Assembly: GCA_025194985.1 (NCBI GenBank)
Contig: JAOANE010000047.1
Coordinates: forward strand, 35,631 to 99,630
Source: Regnicoccus frigidus
GTDB taxonomy: Bacteria; Cyanobacteriota; Cyanobacteriia; PCC-6307; Cyanobiaceae
Reading direction: 5' to 3'
Length of the DNA stretch: 64,000 bases
Below, piece after piece: positions 16,177 to 24,692 of this stretch. How positions within the stretch are numbered: position 1 is the first letter of the stretch; each line of letters opens with the position of its first letter. The translations under genes were made by a program, and so were the position numbers. A model generated the notes under the pieces. That model worked only from the letters and a program-made list of their open reading frames with translations. It was not told the origin of the DNA and did no database searches.

Positions 16177-18333
16177 TCAGCCGCGGCGCCAGTCGTGGAA
16201 GCGCTTCAGCAGTTGCAGGACCCGCTGCGGAGCATGGTTTCGCTTCCATTCTCCGGCCACGTATTTGTTGGCCTCAGCAAGGGTGGGATAGGCATGGATG
16301 GTGCCGAGGATCTTGCCCAGGCCCAGGCCCCACTTCATCGCCAGCACGAATTCAGCCAGCAGTTCACCGGCGTGTTCGCCCACGATCGTGGCCCCCAGGA
16401 TCTTGTCGCTGCCGGGCGGCGTGAGCACCTTCACAAAGCCGGCGCTGGCGCTTCCCGCAGTGCCACCTTCAATGATGGCCCGATCGAGTTCGGCGAGCGA
16501 AAAGCGGGTGACCTCCACCGCCTGAGCTGCAGCGGCCGCCTCCTGTTCCGTGAGCCCCACGCTGGCCACCTCGGGATCGCAGAAGGTGGTGCGGGGAATC
16601 ACGCGGTTGTCCACCTGGAAGCGGCGCAGGTCGCCGAACAGGGCGTTGACGGCGGCATACCAGGCCTGGTGAGCGGCCGTGTGGGTGAACTGGTAGGGCC
16701 CGGCCACATCGCCGGCGGCATAGATGTTGGGGTAGAGCGTCTGCAGGTGGGCGTCAGTTTCGATCGTGCGGCCGGTGGGGATGCCGAGCTCCTCGAGGCC
16801 GAAGCCCTCCAGCCGCGCCTGGCGGCCGATGGCGCAGAGCAGGCGGTCAAAGCCGATCCGCTCGATCACCCCGCCGCTCTCCACGAGGGCTTCGCCGTTC
16901 TCGAACGCCTGCAGGCTGGCGTTGCTGAGCACCCGCACGCCATCGGCTTCGAGGGCAGCACGCACCAGGGCAGACACCTCGGCGTCCTCGCGCCTGAGCA
17001 GGCGATCGCCCCGTTGCAGCAGGGTGACGCGGGCGCCGAGCTGGGCCAGGGCCTGGGCCAGTTCACAGCCGATCGGGCCGCCCCCCAGCACCAGGATCCG
17101 CGGCGCGGCCAGCTCGCACTGGCGCAGGTTCTGCCAGAGGGTCTCGCTGGTGAGCGCCCCCACCGCCTCGATGCCGGGAATCGAGGGCAAGATCGGCCGG
17201 GCGCCGGTGGCCAGCACGATCGCGCGGGTTGTCAGCCGCCGCTCGCTGCCGTCGGCCGCGGTCACCGCCACGGTCCAGGGGTCGAGCAGGCGGGCATGGC
17301 CGCTGAGCACCTCCACCCCCAGGCCCTCGTAGCGCTCGACGCTGTCGTGGGGGGCGATGGCCTCCACCTTGCGGAACACCCGCTCCAGCACCGCCTGCCA
17401 GGACACCTCGGGATCAGCGGCCGTCAGGCCATAACGGTCGGCGCGGCGCATGCGGGCAGCCAGGCGGGCGGAGCTGATCAGCGCCTTGCTGGGCACGCAA
17501 CCGGTGTTGAGGCAATCGCCGCCCATGCGATCGGCTTCGATCAGGGTCACCCGCGCCTTCACGGTGGCGGCGATGTAAGAGGTGACCAGACCAGCGGCGC
17601 CGGCACCGATCACGATCAAGTTGCGCTCGAAGTGCTGCGGCCGCGGCCAGGGGCGGTACAGACGCCAGCGCTGCCAGCGGCCCAGCAGCAGCTTGACGAT
17701 CCAGGGGAAGGCGGCCAACAGGGCGAGCGAGCCCAGCAGCTGCGGCGAGAGGATTCCGTCGAGGCTGCGCAGCGCCGCCAGCTGGGTGCCGGCGTTCACG
17801 TACACGATCGTGCCGGGCAGCATGCCGATCTGGCTGGTGAGCGTGTAGGGGAGGGCCCGCATCGGCGTCAGACCCATCACCAGATTGATCAGAAAGAACG
17901 GAAACACCGGCACCAGCCGCAGGCTGAGCAGGTAGAGCACGCCATCACGGCGCACGCCCGCCTCGATCGGCGCCAGCTGGGCGCTGAAGTTGCGCTGCAC
18001 CAGATCGCGCAACAGGGTGCGGGCCAGCAGAAAGGAGAGCAGGGCGCCAGCGGTGGAGGCGAACGACACCAGCAGCGTGCCCAGCACCAGCCCGAAGATG
18101 GCGCCGCCTGCCAGGGTCATCACCGCCGCGCCAGGCAGCGACAGCCCGGTCACCAGCACATAGGCCGCCGCATAAATCAGCGCCGCCAGCAGGGGCGAGC
18201 CGGCCCGCCAGGTCTGCAACGAGTCCTGGGCCGAACGCAGGGCCTCCAGGTTGAGGAAACGCTGCAGATCCAGCGCAAAGAACAGGCCCACCAGCAGGGC
18301 GACGGCCAGCAGCAACAGCAGGCGACGGATCAT
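16177..18333 (-). CDS. TVP38/TMEM64 membrane domain fused to a mercuric-reductase-like flavoprotein
   Basis: A 718-residue two-domain protein. Residues 1-225 form a TVP38/TMEM64 (SNARE-associated, DedA-like) membrane domain with GLSLPGAAVMTLAGGAIFG, the reentrant-loop signature RLVPVFPFFLINLVMGLTPM and QIGMLPGTIVYVNAG. From about residue 240 a pyridine nucleotide-disulfide oxidoreductase follows: FAD motif NLIVIGAGAAGLVTSYIA, the redox pair GGDCLNTGCVPSK, NAD(P) motif ILVLGGGPIGCELAQALAQLG, TLYPNIYAAGDVAGPYQFTH and the dimerisation domain with IHAYPTLAEA. Similar fusions sit beside ArsM/ArsS in cyanobacteria. The role is unproven; a membrane-tethered reductase acting on an arsenic or thiol substrate is plausible. 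It starts at an ATGA overlap with arsS. Confidence 0.9.
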   Translation of the reverse strand: MIRRLLLLLAVALLVGLFFALDLQRFLNLEALRSAQDSLQTWRAGSPLLAALIYAAAYVLVTGLSLPGAAVMTLAGGAIFGLVLGTLLVSFASTAGALLSFLLARTLLRDLVQRNFSAQLAPIEAGVRRDGVLYLLSLRLVPVFPFFLINLVMGLTPMRALPYTLTSQIGMLPGTIVYVNAGTQLAALRSLDGILSPQLLGSLALLAAFPWIVKLLLGRWQRWRLYRPWPRPQHFERNLIVIGAGAAGLVTSYIAATVKARVTLIEADRMGGDCLNTGCVPSKALISSARLAARMRRADRYGLTAADPEVSWQAVLERVFRKVEAIAPHDSVERYEGLGVEVLSGHARLLDPWTVAVTAADGSERRLTTRAIVLATGARPILPSIPGIEAVGALTSETLWQNLRQCELAAPRILVLGGGPIGCELAQALAQLGARVTLLQRGDRLLRREDAEVSALVRAALEADGVRVLSNASLQAFENGEALVESGGVIERIGFDRLLCAIGRQARLEGFGLEELGIPTGRTIETDAHLQTLYPNIYAAGDVAGPYQFTHTAAHQAWYAAVNALFGDLRRFQVDNRVIPRTTFCDPEVASVGLTEQEAAAAAQAVEVTRFSLAELDRAIIEGGTAGSASAGFVKVLTPPGSDKILGATIVGEHAGELLAEFVLAMKWGLGLGKILGTIHAYPTLAEANKYVAGEWKRNHAPQRVLQLLKRFHDWRRG

Positions 18334-19313
18334 GCCGCCAGCGCACCGCCGCAGCTGGAGCCGCTGCCGGCGGTGCAGCCGAAGCAGTGGGCGGCCACCT
18401 GGATCGGGTCACCGGCGGGATCGCGCTGCAAAAGATCGCGCAGGTGGCGGCCGCCTGCGGGCAGGCCCAGCTGCTGGTTGAAGTCGCAGTCGTAGAGCCA
18501 GCCCTGCCAGTCGACGCTGATCAACTGGCGGCACATCACCTGATCGAGATTCGCCGGCTGGTGGCTGGCGCGCAGCAGGGCGAGGTAGTCATCGAGTTGG
18601 CCGCTGGCGGCAAGCGCTGTCGAAAACCGCTGGATCGGCATGTTGGCCAGGGCGTAGAGCCGGTTGAAGACGATGCCGTACTCGTCCAGCAGCACCCGCC
18701 GGTAATCGGCCTCCAGGGCCTGCTGGGGCGGGGGCAGCACCGCCCCCTGCGGGTTGTAGACGAGATCCAGCTCGAGGCCGCTGTCAGGCTGGCCATAGCC
18801 CAGAGCATTGAGCCGCCGCAGACCCTCGATGCTGCGCGCAAACACACCGCCGCCCCGCTGTTTCTCGACGTTCTCTTTGAGATAACAGGGCAGCGAGGCC
18901 ACCACCGTGACCCCTTCGGCGGCCATGAACTCCGCCAGATCCTCCTGGCCCGGCTCCAGCAGGATGGTCAGGTTGCAGCGATCGATCACCTGCACGCCGA
19001 GCCGCCGGGCGGCGCGCACCAGCCCCCGGAAGCCAGGGTGCAGCTCCGGCGCACCACCGGTGAGATCCAGGCAACCCAGGCCACGGGCCTGCAGCACCGA
19101 CGGGATCAGCGCCAGGGTGGCGTCGTCCATGCTTTCGGTGCGGCTGGGGCTGGCATCCACGTGACAGTGGGAGCAGGCCTGGTTACAGCGGTAGGTGATG
19201 TTCACCTGCAGGGTGCGCAGATCAAGCCGCCGCAGGCTGGGGAATCCAGGCGACGTGCCGAGGTCAGTACCCGTTGGGGTGGAGATGGTCGGAGTGGAGG
19301 CGGGGAGGCTCAC
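18330..19313 (-). CDS. arsS: Arsenosugar biosynthesis radical SAM protein ArsS
   Basis: A 327-residue radical SAM enzyme. The iron-sulfur motif is CNQACSHCH near residue 44 (CxxxCxxC), preceded by LDLRTLQVNITYR and followed by LDLTGGAPELHPGFRGLV. The C-terminal half has the family-specific FNRLYALANMPIQRF and the Cys-rich tail HCFGCTAGSGSSCGG, typical of the TIGR04167 group once called radical SAM/selenodomain protein. In cyanobacteria ArsS works after ArsM to attach the 5'-deoxyadenosyl/ribosyl moiety to dimethylarsenite. First gene of the tight arsS / fusion / arsM set. The anti-sigma gene ends 39 bp upstream, so the sigma operon may read through. Confidence 0.92.
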   Translation of the reverse strand: MSLPASTPTISTPTGTDLGTSPGFPSLRRLDLRTLQVNITYRCNQACSHCHVDASPSRTESMDDATLALIPSVLQARGLGCLDLTGGAPELHPGFRGLVRAARRLGVQVIDRCNLTILLEPGQEDLAEFMAAEGVTVVASLPCYLKENVEKQRGGGVFARSIEGLRRLNALGYGQPDSGLELDLVYNPQGAVLPPPQQALEADYRRVLLDEYGIVFNRLYALANMPIQRFSTALAASGQLDDYLALLRASHQPANLDQVMCRQLISVDWQGWLYDCDFNQQLGLPAGGRHLRDLLQRDPAGDPIQVAAHCFGCTAGSGSSCGGALAA

Positions 19314-19352
19314 GGAGCAGCTGCGGGCTGGGAACGGTGTAGCGGACGCTGA

Positions 19353-20120
19353 TCAGATGGTGCTGGACAGAACAGTGGGACCGTGGGGGCCGCTGCCGGG
19401 TGCATCAAGCGCTTCGAGGCTGACGGTGAGGCTGCTGGCCTGGCTGGTGGGTTCCGGCGGGATCGGCATCGACACCGTGCCGTTGGCGTCGGGCACGAAG
19501 TGGACACAGCCCACCTCCTTGCCGTTGACCCGCGCCCAGAGCCGGTAGGCGTGGCGGGGCGGCGGAGCCGGCAAACCTTCCAACCGCAGCATGTTGTAGG
19601 GCTGGCTGCCGCTTACCTGAACTGCACCGCTGATGCGGTGGGCGGCATCCATGCTGCGCAAGGGCAGGCTGCGGCTGACCCGAAGGCCGGCATCGCCTGT
19701 GTCTCCAGGGAGCTGGGAGGGTGTGGCCTCGTAACGGGCCAGCTGGCTGCGGGTGCGCCACAGCTCGCCGCCGGTCACCAGCAGCCCCAGGGCCAGGGCC
19801 ACGGGGATCCACCAGCGCTGGCCTGGGCCGGCCGCCGCTGGGGCGCGGTCATCCGCATTCAGCGACGGCACCGCCGGATCGAGCAACAGACGGCGCAGGC
19901 GAGGGGGAGGGACCGCGGCCTCGTTGAGGGCTAAGGGCAGCAGATGGAGGGTGCTCTGGAACTCCTCCAGCCGGCGGTTCAGCTCAGGTGCCTGCTGCAG
20001 CCGCAGCGTGAGCCGATCGCGTTCTGCGTCGTCGAGATCACCGAGCGCGAAGCCTGCGAGCAGCTCGTCGTCGAGGGATCCGGAGGTATCGCGGTCGTCG
20101 GCGGGGTTGGGCAGGGTCAT
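19353..20120 (-). CDS. RskA-type membrane anti-sigma factor
   Basis: A 255-residue protein from the ATG overlapping the sigma stop (ATGA). The N-terminal cytosolic part DDELLAGFALGDLDDAERDRLTLRLQQAPEL resembles the sigma-binding domain of RskA proteins, though no zinc-binding HxxxCxxC is seen. One membrane helix lies at about residues 103-118 (WWIPVALALGLLVTGG). The C-terminal RskA domain (MLRLEGLPAPPPRHAYRLWARVNGKEVGCVHFVPDANGTVSM) would be periplasmic. It should hold the cognate ECF sigma factor inactive until regulated proteolysis or a signal releases it. Confidence 0.85.
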   Translation of the reverse strand: MTLPNPADDRDTSGSLDDELLAGFALGDLDDAERDRLTLRLQQAPELNRRLEEFQSTLHLLPLALNEAAVPPPRLRRLLLDPAVPSLNADDRAPAAAGPGQRWWIPVALALGLLVTGGELWRTRSQLARYEATPSQLPGDTGDAGLRVSRSLPLRSMDAAHRISGAVQVSGSQPYNMLRLEGLPAPPPRHAYRLWARVNGKEVGCVHFVPDANGTVSMPIPPEPTSQASSLTVSLEALDAPGSGPHGPTVLSSTI

Positions 20121-20680
20121 GGCTGGGCAGCAAAATCGTTCAACAGGGTGCGCAGGCGGATCAGCCCTTGGCGCGCATGGGTTTTGACGGTGCCGAGGGG
20201 CAGCTGCAGCTGGCTGGCGATCGCCGACTGGCTGAGCCCCTCGTAGTAAGCGAGTTCGAGCACCTGCCGCTGGCGGGGGGCGATGGTGTCGAGGGCGGCC
20301 CGCACCCGCTCGGCAAGGTTGTCGGTCTCGGCGCACTCCTGCGGACCGCGGGAGGCCTTGGGCAGCAGCTGGCTCGACCACTGCTGAACTTTCTGCCAGC
20401 GCGACTGCCGCTGACTGAGGCGATTGAGGGCCATCGAGCGGGTCATCAAGAGCAGGTAAGCCACCACCGGCCCGCGGGCCGGGTCGTAGCGGCCCTGGCG
20501 CCAGTAGCGGAGGTAGACGTCATGGGTGAGATCCTCCGCTTCCTGGGGGGAGCGACACAGCTTCAGCGCCAGTCGGTAGACGGCCGGGCTGGTGGCGTCG
20601 TACAGGCTGGCCAGATCACCATGAAACTGTTGCGCCAGCTCCATCGGAGTGAGCCCTGTGGTCTCTTCACGGCGCTTCAT
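20117..20680 (-). CDS. ECF-type RNA polymerase sigma factor
   Basis: Sigma-70 family factor with regions 2 and 4 only. Region 2: SPAVYRLALKLCRSPQEAEDLTHDVYLRYWRQ and VAYLLLMTRSMALNRLSQRQ. Region 4: ERVRAALDTIAPRQRQVLELAYYEGLSQSAIASQLQLPLGTVKTHARQGLIRLR, with a clear helix-turn-helix. The start at 20680 gives 187 aa; in-frame ATGs at 20719 and 20776 exist and no strong ribosome binding site decides. Paired with an RskA-like anti-sigma gene by an ATGA overlap. The regulon is unknown; the arsS operon directly downstream is a candidate target by position only. Confidence 0.87.
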   Translation of the reverse strand: MKRREETTGLTPMELAQQFHGDLASLYDATSPAVYRLALKLCRSPQEAEDLTHDVYLRYWRQGRYDPARGPVVAYLLLMTRSMALNRLSQRQSRWQKVQQWSSQLLPKASRGPQECAETDNLAERVRAALDTIAPRQRQVLELAYYEGLSQSAIASQLQLPLGTVKTHARQGLIRLRTLLNDFAAQP

Positions 20681-20923
20681 GGCCACGGGTAGGACGGGCA
20701 CAGGGGCGGCAGGGGCCATGGGATGGCCGGGAGGGAGGGCGGTGGAGCGGGCATCAATCGTGCAACGGCACACCACAGGTACCGGCCACCACGGCGATTG
20801 GATGTGCCTCGCTCGCGCGGCTCGGTCGTTCCATGCAGCAGATCAGCACTTTGGGGGCCGATCTCTTCAGCTGAGATTGAGATTCAGCTCACTTCTGCAT
20901 ACAGGAATCTAGAGACATTGCCC

Positions 20924-21454
20924 TCACCAGCTCACGCCATGGAGCTTCGGCAGCGGTGCGGTCTGGCTGGTGGTGGCGAACAGCCGGGGGATGCGGTTGC
21001 TGTTGTAGACCCTGAATTCCTCCACCAGGCTCACTCCTTCCTTGCGGACCGCCTGGTTGAGCACCAGAGAGCCATCGGGATCGGAGACCGAGCGGTGGAA
21101 GGTGCCCGGCGGGATGCGCAGGATGTCGCCACCGGTGTCGAGCCGGACGATGTGGAACGGGTAGTTCCAGCCCAGATTCACCAAAAAGAAGGTGCGGCCA
21201 CCGTGCATGGCCAGCAGGTTGTCCTCCTGGTGGGGATGCAGGTAAAACTGCCAGGCTCCGGATTCCGGATCATCCGGGGGGCTCACCGCCGGCCCGCTGT
21301 GAACCACCAGGTCGCGGGCGTTGGAGGTGGGAACGGTGATATCGAAGAAGCGCACCGAAGGGGTGTCGCGGAACTTTTCGTAGGGGATGAGCTCGAACAT
21401 CGGCGCCGGACGGGGCACTCTTGACTCGCTCGGCTGGAGGACGGAGCTGGACAT
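20924..21454 (-). CDS. Cupin-fold protein
   Basis: A 176-residue protein with a single cupin-like barrel: WQFYLHPHQEDNLLAMHGGRTFFLVNLG supplies two His and a Glu of a typical metal site, and ILRIPPGTFHRSVSDPDG the second cupin motif His. The substrate is unknown; it could be a dioxygenase or a sugar-binding protein. The frame opens further upstream to 21532, but ATG 21454 starts at MSSSVLQPSES, which fits the domain better. It lies alone, 243 bp upstream of the sigma gene on the same strand. Confidence 0.6.
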   Translation of the reverse strand: MSSSVLQPSESRVPRPAPMFELIPYEKFRDTPSVRFFDITVPTSNARDLVVHSGPAVSPPDDPESGAWQFYLHPHQEDNLLAMHGGRTFFLVNLGWNYPFHIVRLDTGGDILRIPPGTFHRSVSDPDGSLVLNQAVRKEGVSLVEEFRVYNSNRIPRLFATTSQTAPLPKLHGVSW

Positions 21455-21673
21455 CGGAACAACGCCGTCAGGGAAGAGACGCTTGAAAGTGATCCACCTA
21501 ACCGGAGGAGTTCGGCCAGCAGCCGTGCGCACCGCTACGGAAGCCCGCGCTGGTGTCGAAAAGCAATCCGGCTGATGGACTTAGGCGGTTGTTGAGCTTA
21601 CAAGCGCGCAAGCTTCAACTCCCCAGCAGAACCGGTCTGGCGGCCATTGCTTTAATGCGGGGAATACCCGTTG

Positions 21674-22543
21674 ATGGAGCCCGAAGTCATGGCCGATCGC
21701 TCCCCTGCCGTTCTGCGCCTGGCGGCCGTGCTGGTGGCCGCCGGCCTGGGCCTGCAGACCTTGCCTGCTCTTGCCCAGACAGGCCGCTCCGCCGGCAGGC
21801 CCACCGTGTCGGTGCCCAACTTCAAGAACACCGTGACCCAGCAGGCCTGGTGGTGGCAAGGGCCGGTGGCAGAGGATCTCGCCGCCATGCTGGCCAATGA
21901 GCTGGCGGCTGAAGGCGATCTGCAGGTGGTGGAGCGCAGCAATCTCAAGGACGTGCTCTCGGAGCAGGAGCTCACCGACCTGGGAATCGTGCGCCAGAGC
22001 CCGAATGCGGCCCAGCGGGGCCAGATGACCGGCGCCCGCTACATCGTGCTCGGCACCGTGAGCTCCTACGACTCCAACGTGGAGAACACAAGCTCAGGCA
22101 GCAATTTCGGCCTGCTCGGCTTCGGCACCAAGAAGCAGCAGGTGGAAACCAAGGATTACGTGGCGATCGACATCCGTGTCGTCGACAGCACCACCGGTGA
22201 GGTGGTGGGACGCCGCACCGTGGAAGGGCGAGCCACCAGCACCGCTGAAGCCAGGGAGCAGGGGGGCAGCCTGCTGCCGTTGGCCGCCGGCGCCCTGCTG
22301 CTGGCCCCGAACATGGGCCGCACCGGTCAGGTGCTCACCGGCGCCGCCGGCACCTTGAACTTCGGCTCCAACGAAGCCCAGTCGCAGCGCACCCCGGCGG
22401 CCAAGGCCATCCGCGCCGCCCTGATCGACGCCTCCGACTACGTGAACTGCCTGCTGGTGCCCCGCGGGAACTGCATGGCCGCCTTCGACGCCCAGGACCA
22501 GCAACGTCGTCAACGTACCCGCGGCACACTTCAACTGGAGTGA
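21674..22543 (+). CDS. CsgG/HfaB-family secreted or outer-membrane-associated protein
   Basis: About 289 residues with a Sec signal peptide (RLAAVLVAAGLGLQTLPALAQ). The CsgG-like domain follows: VSVPNFKNTVTQQAWWWQGPVAEDLAAMLANELAAEGDLQVVERSNLKDVLSEQEL, GQMTGARYIVLGTVSSYDSN and DIRVVDSTTGEVVGRRTVEGRA. CsgG proteins form or support export pores for curli-like material; many cyanobacterial relatives are of unknown role. There is no lipobox Cys, unlike CsgG itself. ATG 21689 is an alternative start that also keeps the signal peptide. Confidence 0.78.
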   Translation: MEPEVMADRSPAVLRLAAVLVAAGLGLQTLPALAQTGRSAGRPTVSVPNFKNTVTQQAWWWQGPVAEDLAAMLANELAAEGDLQVVERSNLKDVLSEQELTDLGIVRQSPNAAQRGQMTGARYIVLGTVSSYDSNVENTSSGSNFGLLGFGTKKQQVETKDYVAIDIRVVDSTTGEVVGRRTVEGRATSTAEAREQGGSLLPLAAGALLLAPNMGRTGQVLTGAAGTLNFGSNEAQSQRTPAAKAIRAALIDASDYVNCLLVPRGNCMAAFDAQDQQRRQRTRGTLQLE

Positions 22544-22580
22544 ACCGGCGCCAGTAGCCGGCCTGACCCTGGGCAAAGAA

Positions 22581-23381
22581 TCAGAACGGGATCGGCATTT
22601 CGGCATCAGCCGGCTCTGGCGCGCACTGCGGAATCCGCTCCTCCACCACCTGGCCGATCACCACAATCGAAGGGGAACCAAAGCCTTCGGCCTCCACCCG
22701 ATCGGCCAAAACCCCCAGGTAGCTCACCAGGTCGCGCTGACCACGGACCGTGCCCTGCTGGATCACCGCCGCTGGCGTTTCCTCGGCCAGGCCACCGGCG
22801 ATCAGCTCCTCGCAGATCCGGCGCAGGTTGTGCAGGCCCATGTAAATCACCAGCCCGTCGCTGCTGCGGGCCAGCCCCCGCCAGTCGACCCCGGGGCGGT
22901 CCTTGTCGATCTCCTCATGGCCGGTGACGAAGGTGACGCTGGAGCCAGCGCGGCGATGGGTGACCGGCAGGCCGATGTAGGCCGGAGCGGCGATTCCGGC
23001 GGTCACCCCGGGCACCACCTGCACCGGCACCCCGGCCGCCACCAGGTGGGCGGCCTCCTCGCCGCCGCGGCCGAACAGAAAGGGATCGCCACCCTTGAGC
23101 CGCACGATGCAATCGCAGCGCTGGGCCAGGTCCACCAGCACGGCATTGGTGCTCGGCTGGGGCACCGAATGGTGGCCGCGCCGCTTGCCAACGAAATGGC
23201 GCTCACAACCTGCTGGGGTGAGATCAAGCAAGGCCCGCGGAACCAGAGAGTCGTAGACGAGCGCATCACACTGGCGCAGCAGACGGTGGGCCTTGAGGGT
23301 GAGCAGCTCCGGGTCACCAGGTCCGGCTCCCACCAGGTACACCGTGCCGGTCACGGCAAGGCCACCAAGGGCAGACCCCAC
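22581..23381 (-). CDS. cobA: Uroporphyrinogen-III C-methyltransferase (SUMT)
   Basis: Two-step SAM-dependent methylation of uroporphyrinogen III to precorrin-2, feeding siroheme and cobalamin. 266 aa. Signature blocks: VYLVGAGPGDPELLTLKAHRLL at the N-terminus, VRLKGGDPFLFGRGGEEAAHLVAAGVPVQVVPGVTAG in the middle and THRRAGSSVTFVTGHE. It is a stand-alone SUMT, with no CysG-type dehydrogenase fusion. Beside the nitrate genes its likely main duty is siroheme for nitrite reductase. It is divergent from the TrpD2-like gene across a 267-bp spacer with repeated GAGGTC sites. Confidence 0.94.
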   Translation of the reverse strand: MGSALGGLAVTGTVYLVGAGPGDPELLTLKAHRLLRQCDALVYDSLVPRALLDLTPAGCERHFVGKRRGHHSVPQPSTNAVLVDLAQRCDCIVRLKGGDPFLFGRGGEEAAHLVAAGVPVQVVPGVTAGIAAPAYIGLPVTHRRAGSSVTFVTGHEEIDKDRPGVDWRGLARSSDGLVIYMGLHNLRRICEELIAGGLAEETPAAVIQQGTVRGQRDLVSYLGVLADRVEAEGFGSPSIVVIGQVVEERIPQCAPEPADAEMPIPF

Positions 23382-23469
23382 GCCTGAGTCAGGTTGTCCG
23401 TGCGGGTCGCCAGCTTCCGGTCCTTCACATCTGCAGCAGTGTATGGAGTGGTTCAGCCACTCGCCTTGC

Positions 23470-23576
23470 TGACCTCATGGAGCGGGTGATGTGAGGGGCT
23501 GAGGTCAGGGGGTGAGGTCAAGGAGAAGGTCTGAAGATCAATCATTCCTAAGCTCGGTTTTTACGGGGACCTCACC
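23470..23576. promoter_or_regulatory. Cluster of four GAGGTC half-sites in the cobA / TrpD2 divergent spacer
   Basis: TGACCTCA at 23470-23477, TGAGGTCA at 23500-23507 and 23513-23520, and GACCTCACC at 23568-23576. The two middle copies share a 13-base context (GGGGnTGAGGTCA) and the outer copies are inverted. The layout suggests an operator array or a hairpin between divergent promoters. A perfect NtcA box (GTAN8TAC) is not present here; the nearest resemblance is GTA-N8-TTC around 23440. Confidence 0.35.
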
Positions 23577-23648
23577 ACGACCTCGTTGCCACTGCCACGC
23601 AAGGCCGACTGGGGGCGGAGCCCTTCTGAACAGGCCAGACGGCCGGCG

Positions 23649-24692
23649 ATGGCTGCCGATGCCCTGCGTTTTCGTGAGTTGCTCGCCAAGGTGGGCAGCG
23701 GTGAGCACACCAGCAAGGGCCTGAGCCAGGCCGAGGCCCGTGAGGCGATGGACCTGATGCTGGCCGGCGAGGTGGGGGAGGCCCAGCTCGGCGCCTTTCT
23801 GATCGCCCATCGGATCCGGCGGCCTTCGCCGGTTGAGCTCGCCGGCATGCTCGACAGTTACCGCGCCCGCGGCCCGGTCTTGCGCAGTCCGGTGTTGCTC
23901 AGTCCGGGGAAGAAGCCGCTCTGTTTTGGGGTGCCCTACGACGGCCGCAGCCGCACGGCGCCCCTGCTACCCCTGCTGGCGCTGATGCTGGCGGCCGCCG
24001 GCCAGCCGGTTGTGCTGCACGGCGGCGATCCGATGCCGGTGAAGTACGGCATCACCCTCGCCGAGCTGTTTGCGGCCCTGGGGATCGAATGGCGGAACCT
24101 CAGCCTGCCGGCGGTGCAGGCCAGGCTGGAGACGCACAACCTGGCCCTCACCCACCAGCCCCTGCACTTCGCCGCCGCCGATCGCCTGCTGCCGGTGCGC
24201 GACGCGATCGGCAAACGCCCGCCGGTGGCCAGCCTGGAGCTTCTCTGGACTCCCCATCAAGGGGAGCACCTGCTGGTGAGCGGCTTCGTTCACCCCCCCA
24301 CCGAGAACCGGGCCTGGGAGGCCCTCGCCATGGCAGGCGAACCCGACCTGCTCACCGTCAAAGGGCTGGAAGGCTCCACCGACCTGCCCACATCCCGGGC
24401 GGGCATCACCGCTCGGGTGCGCGATGGCGTGATGACCCGACTCCTGCTCCATCCCCGCGACCATGGGATCAGCAGCCATGAACAGGCCTGGGAGAACCTC
24501 GAGCAATGGCGAGAGGATGCACTTGCGGCCCTGGTCGGGGAGGGGCCCCTGGCCGAAGGCCTGCTCTGGAATCTGGGGGCCTACCTCTGGCTGGCCGATC
24601 AGTGCAGCAGCCTCGAAGCCGCCCTGGACCAGGCCAGGGCCCTGCTGCTGGCCCGTAGCGGCGAAAAGCTTCGCCAGGAGCTGGCGGCATGA
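23649..24692 (+). CDS. Anthranilate phosphoribosyltransferase-family protein (TrpD2/YbiB-like)
   Basis: A 347-residue member of the TrpD/class III nucleoside phosphorylase fold: SGEHTSKGLSQAEAREAMDLMLAGEVGEAQLGAFLIAHRIRRPS at the N-terminus, PYDGRSRTAPLLPLLALMLAAAGQPVVLHGG where TrpD has its PRPP loop, and VKGLEGSTDLPTS near the C-terminus. The canonical TrpD glycine-rich loop is changed, as in YbiB/TrpD2 proteins that bind nucleic acid rather than make tryptophan. Similar genes sit in picocyanobacterial nitrate clusters. The TTG at 23586 would add 21 non-conserved residues; ATG 23649 is preferred. It overlaps the next gene by ATGA. Confidence 0.78.
   Translation: MAADALRFRELLAKVGSGEHTSKGLSQAEAREAMDLMLAGEVGEAQLGAFLIAHRIRRPSPVELAGMLDSYRARGPVLRSPVLLSPGKKPLCFGVPYDGRSRTAPLLPLLALMLAAAGQPVVLHGGDPMPVKYGITLAELFAALGIEWRNLSLPAVQARLETHNLALTHQPLHFAAADRLLPVRDAIGKRPPVASLELLWTPHQGEHLLVSGFVHPPTENRAWEALAMAGEPDLLTVKGLEGSTDLPTSRAGITARVRDGVMTRLLLHPRDHGISSHEQAWENLEQWREDALAALVGEGPLAEGLLWNLGAYLWLADQCSSLEAALDQARALLLARSGEKLRQELAA

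Noticed and set aside
16195..18495. 766-codon ORF on + opposite the TVP38-flavoprotein gene
   Set aside because: Low-complexity Gly/His/Gln-rich translation without motifs, fully antisense to a gene with clear motifs.
23430..23460. NtcA box upstream of the TrpD2-like gene
   Set aside because: The closest match is GTA-N8-TTC; the right half-site is wrong, unlike the perfect site at 29161.
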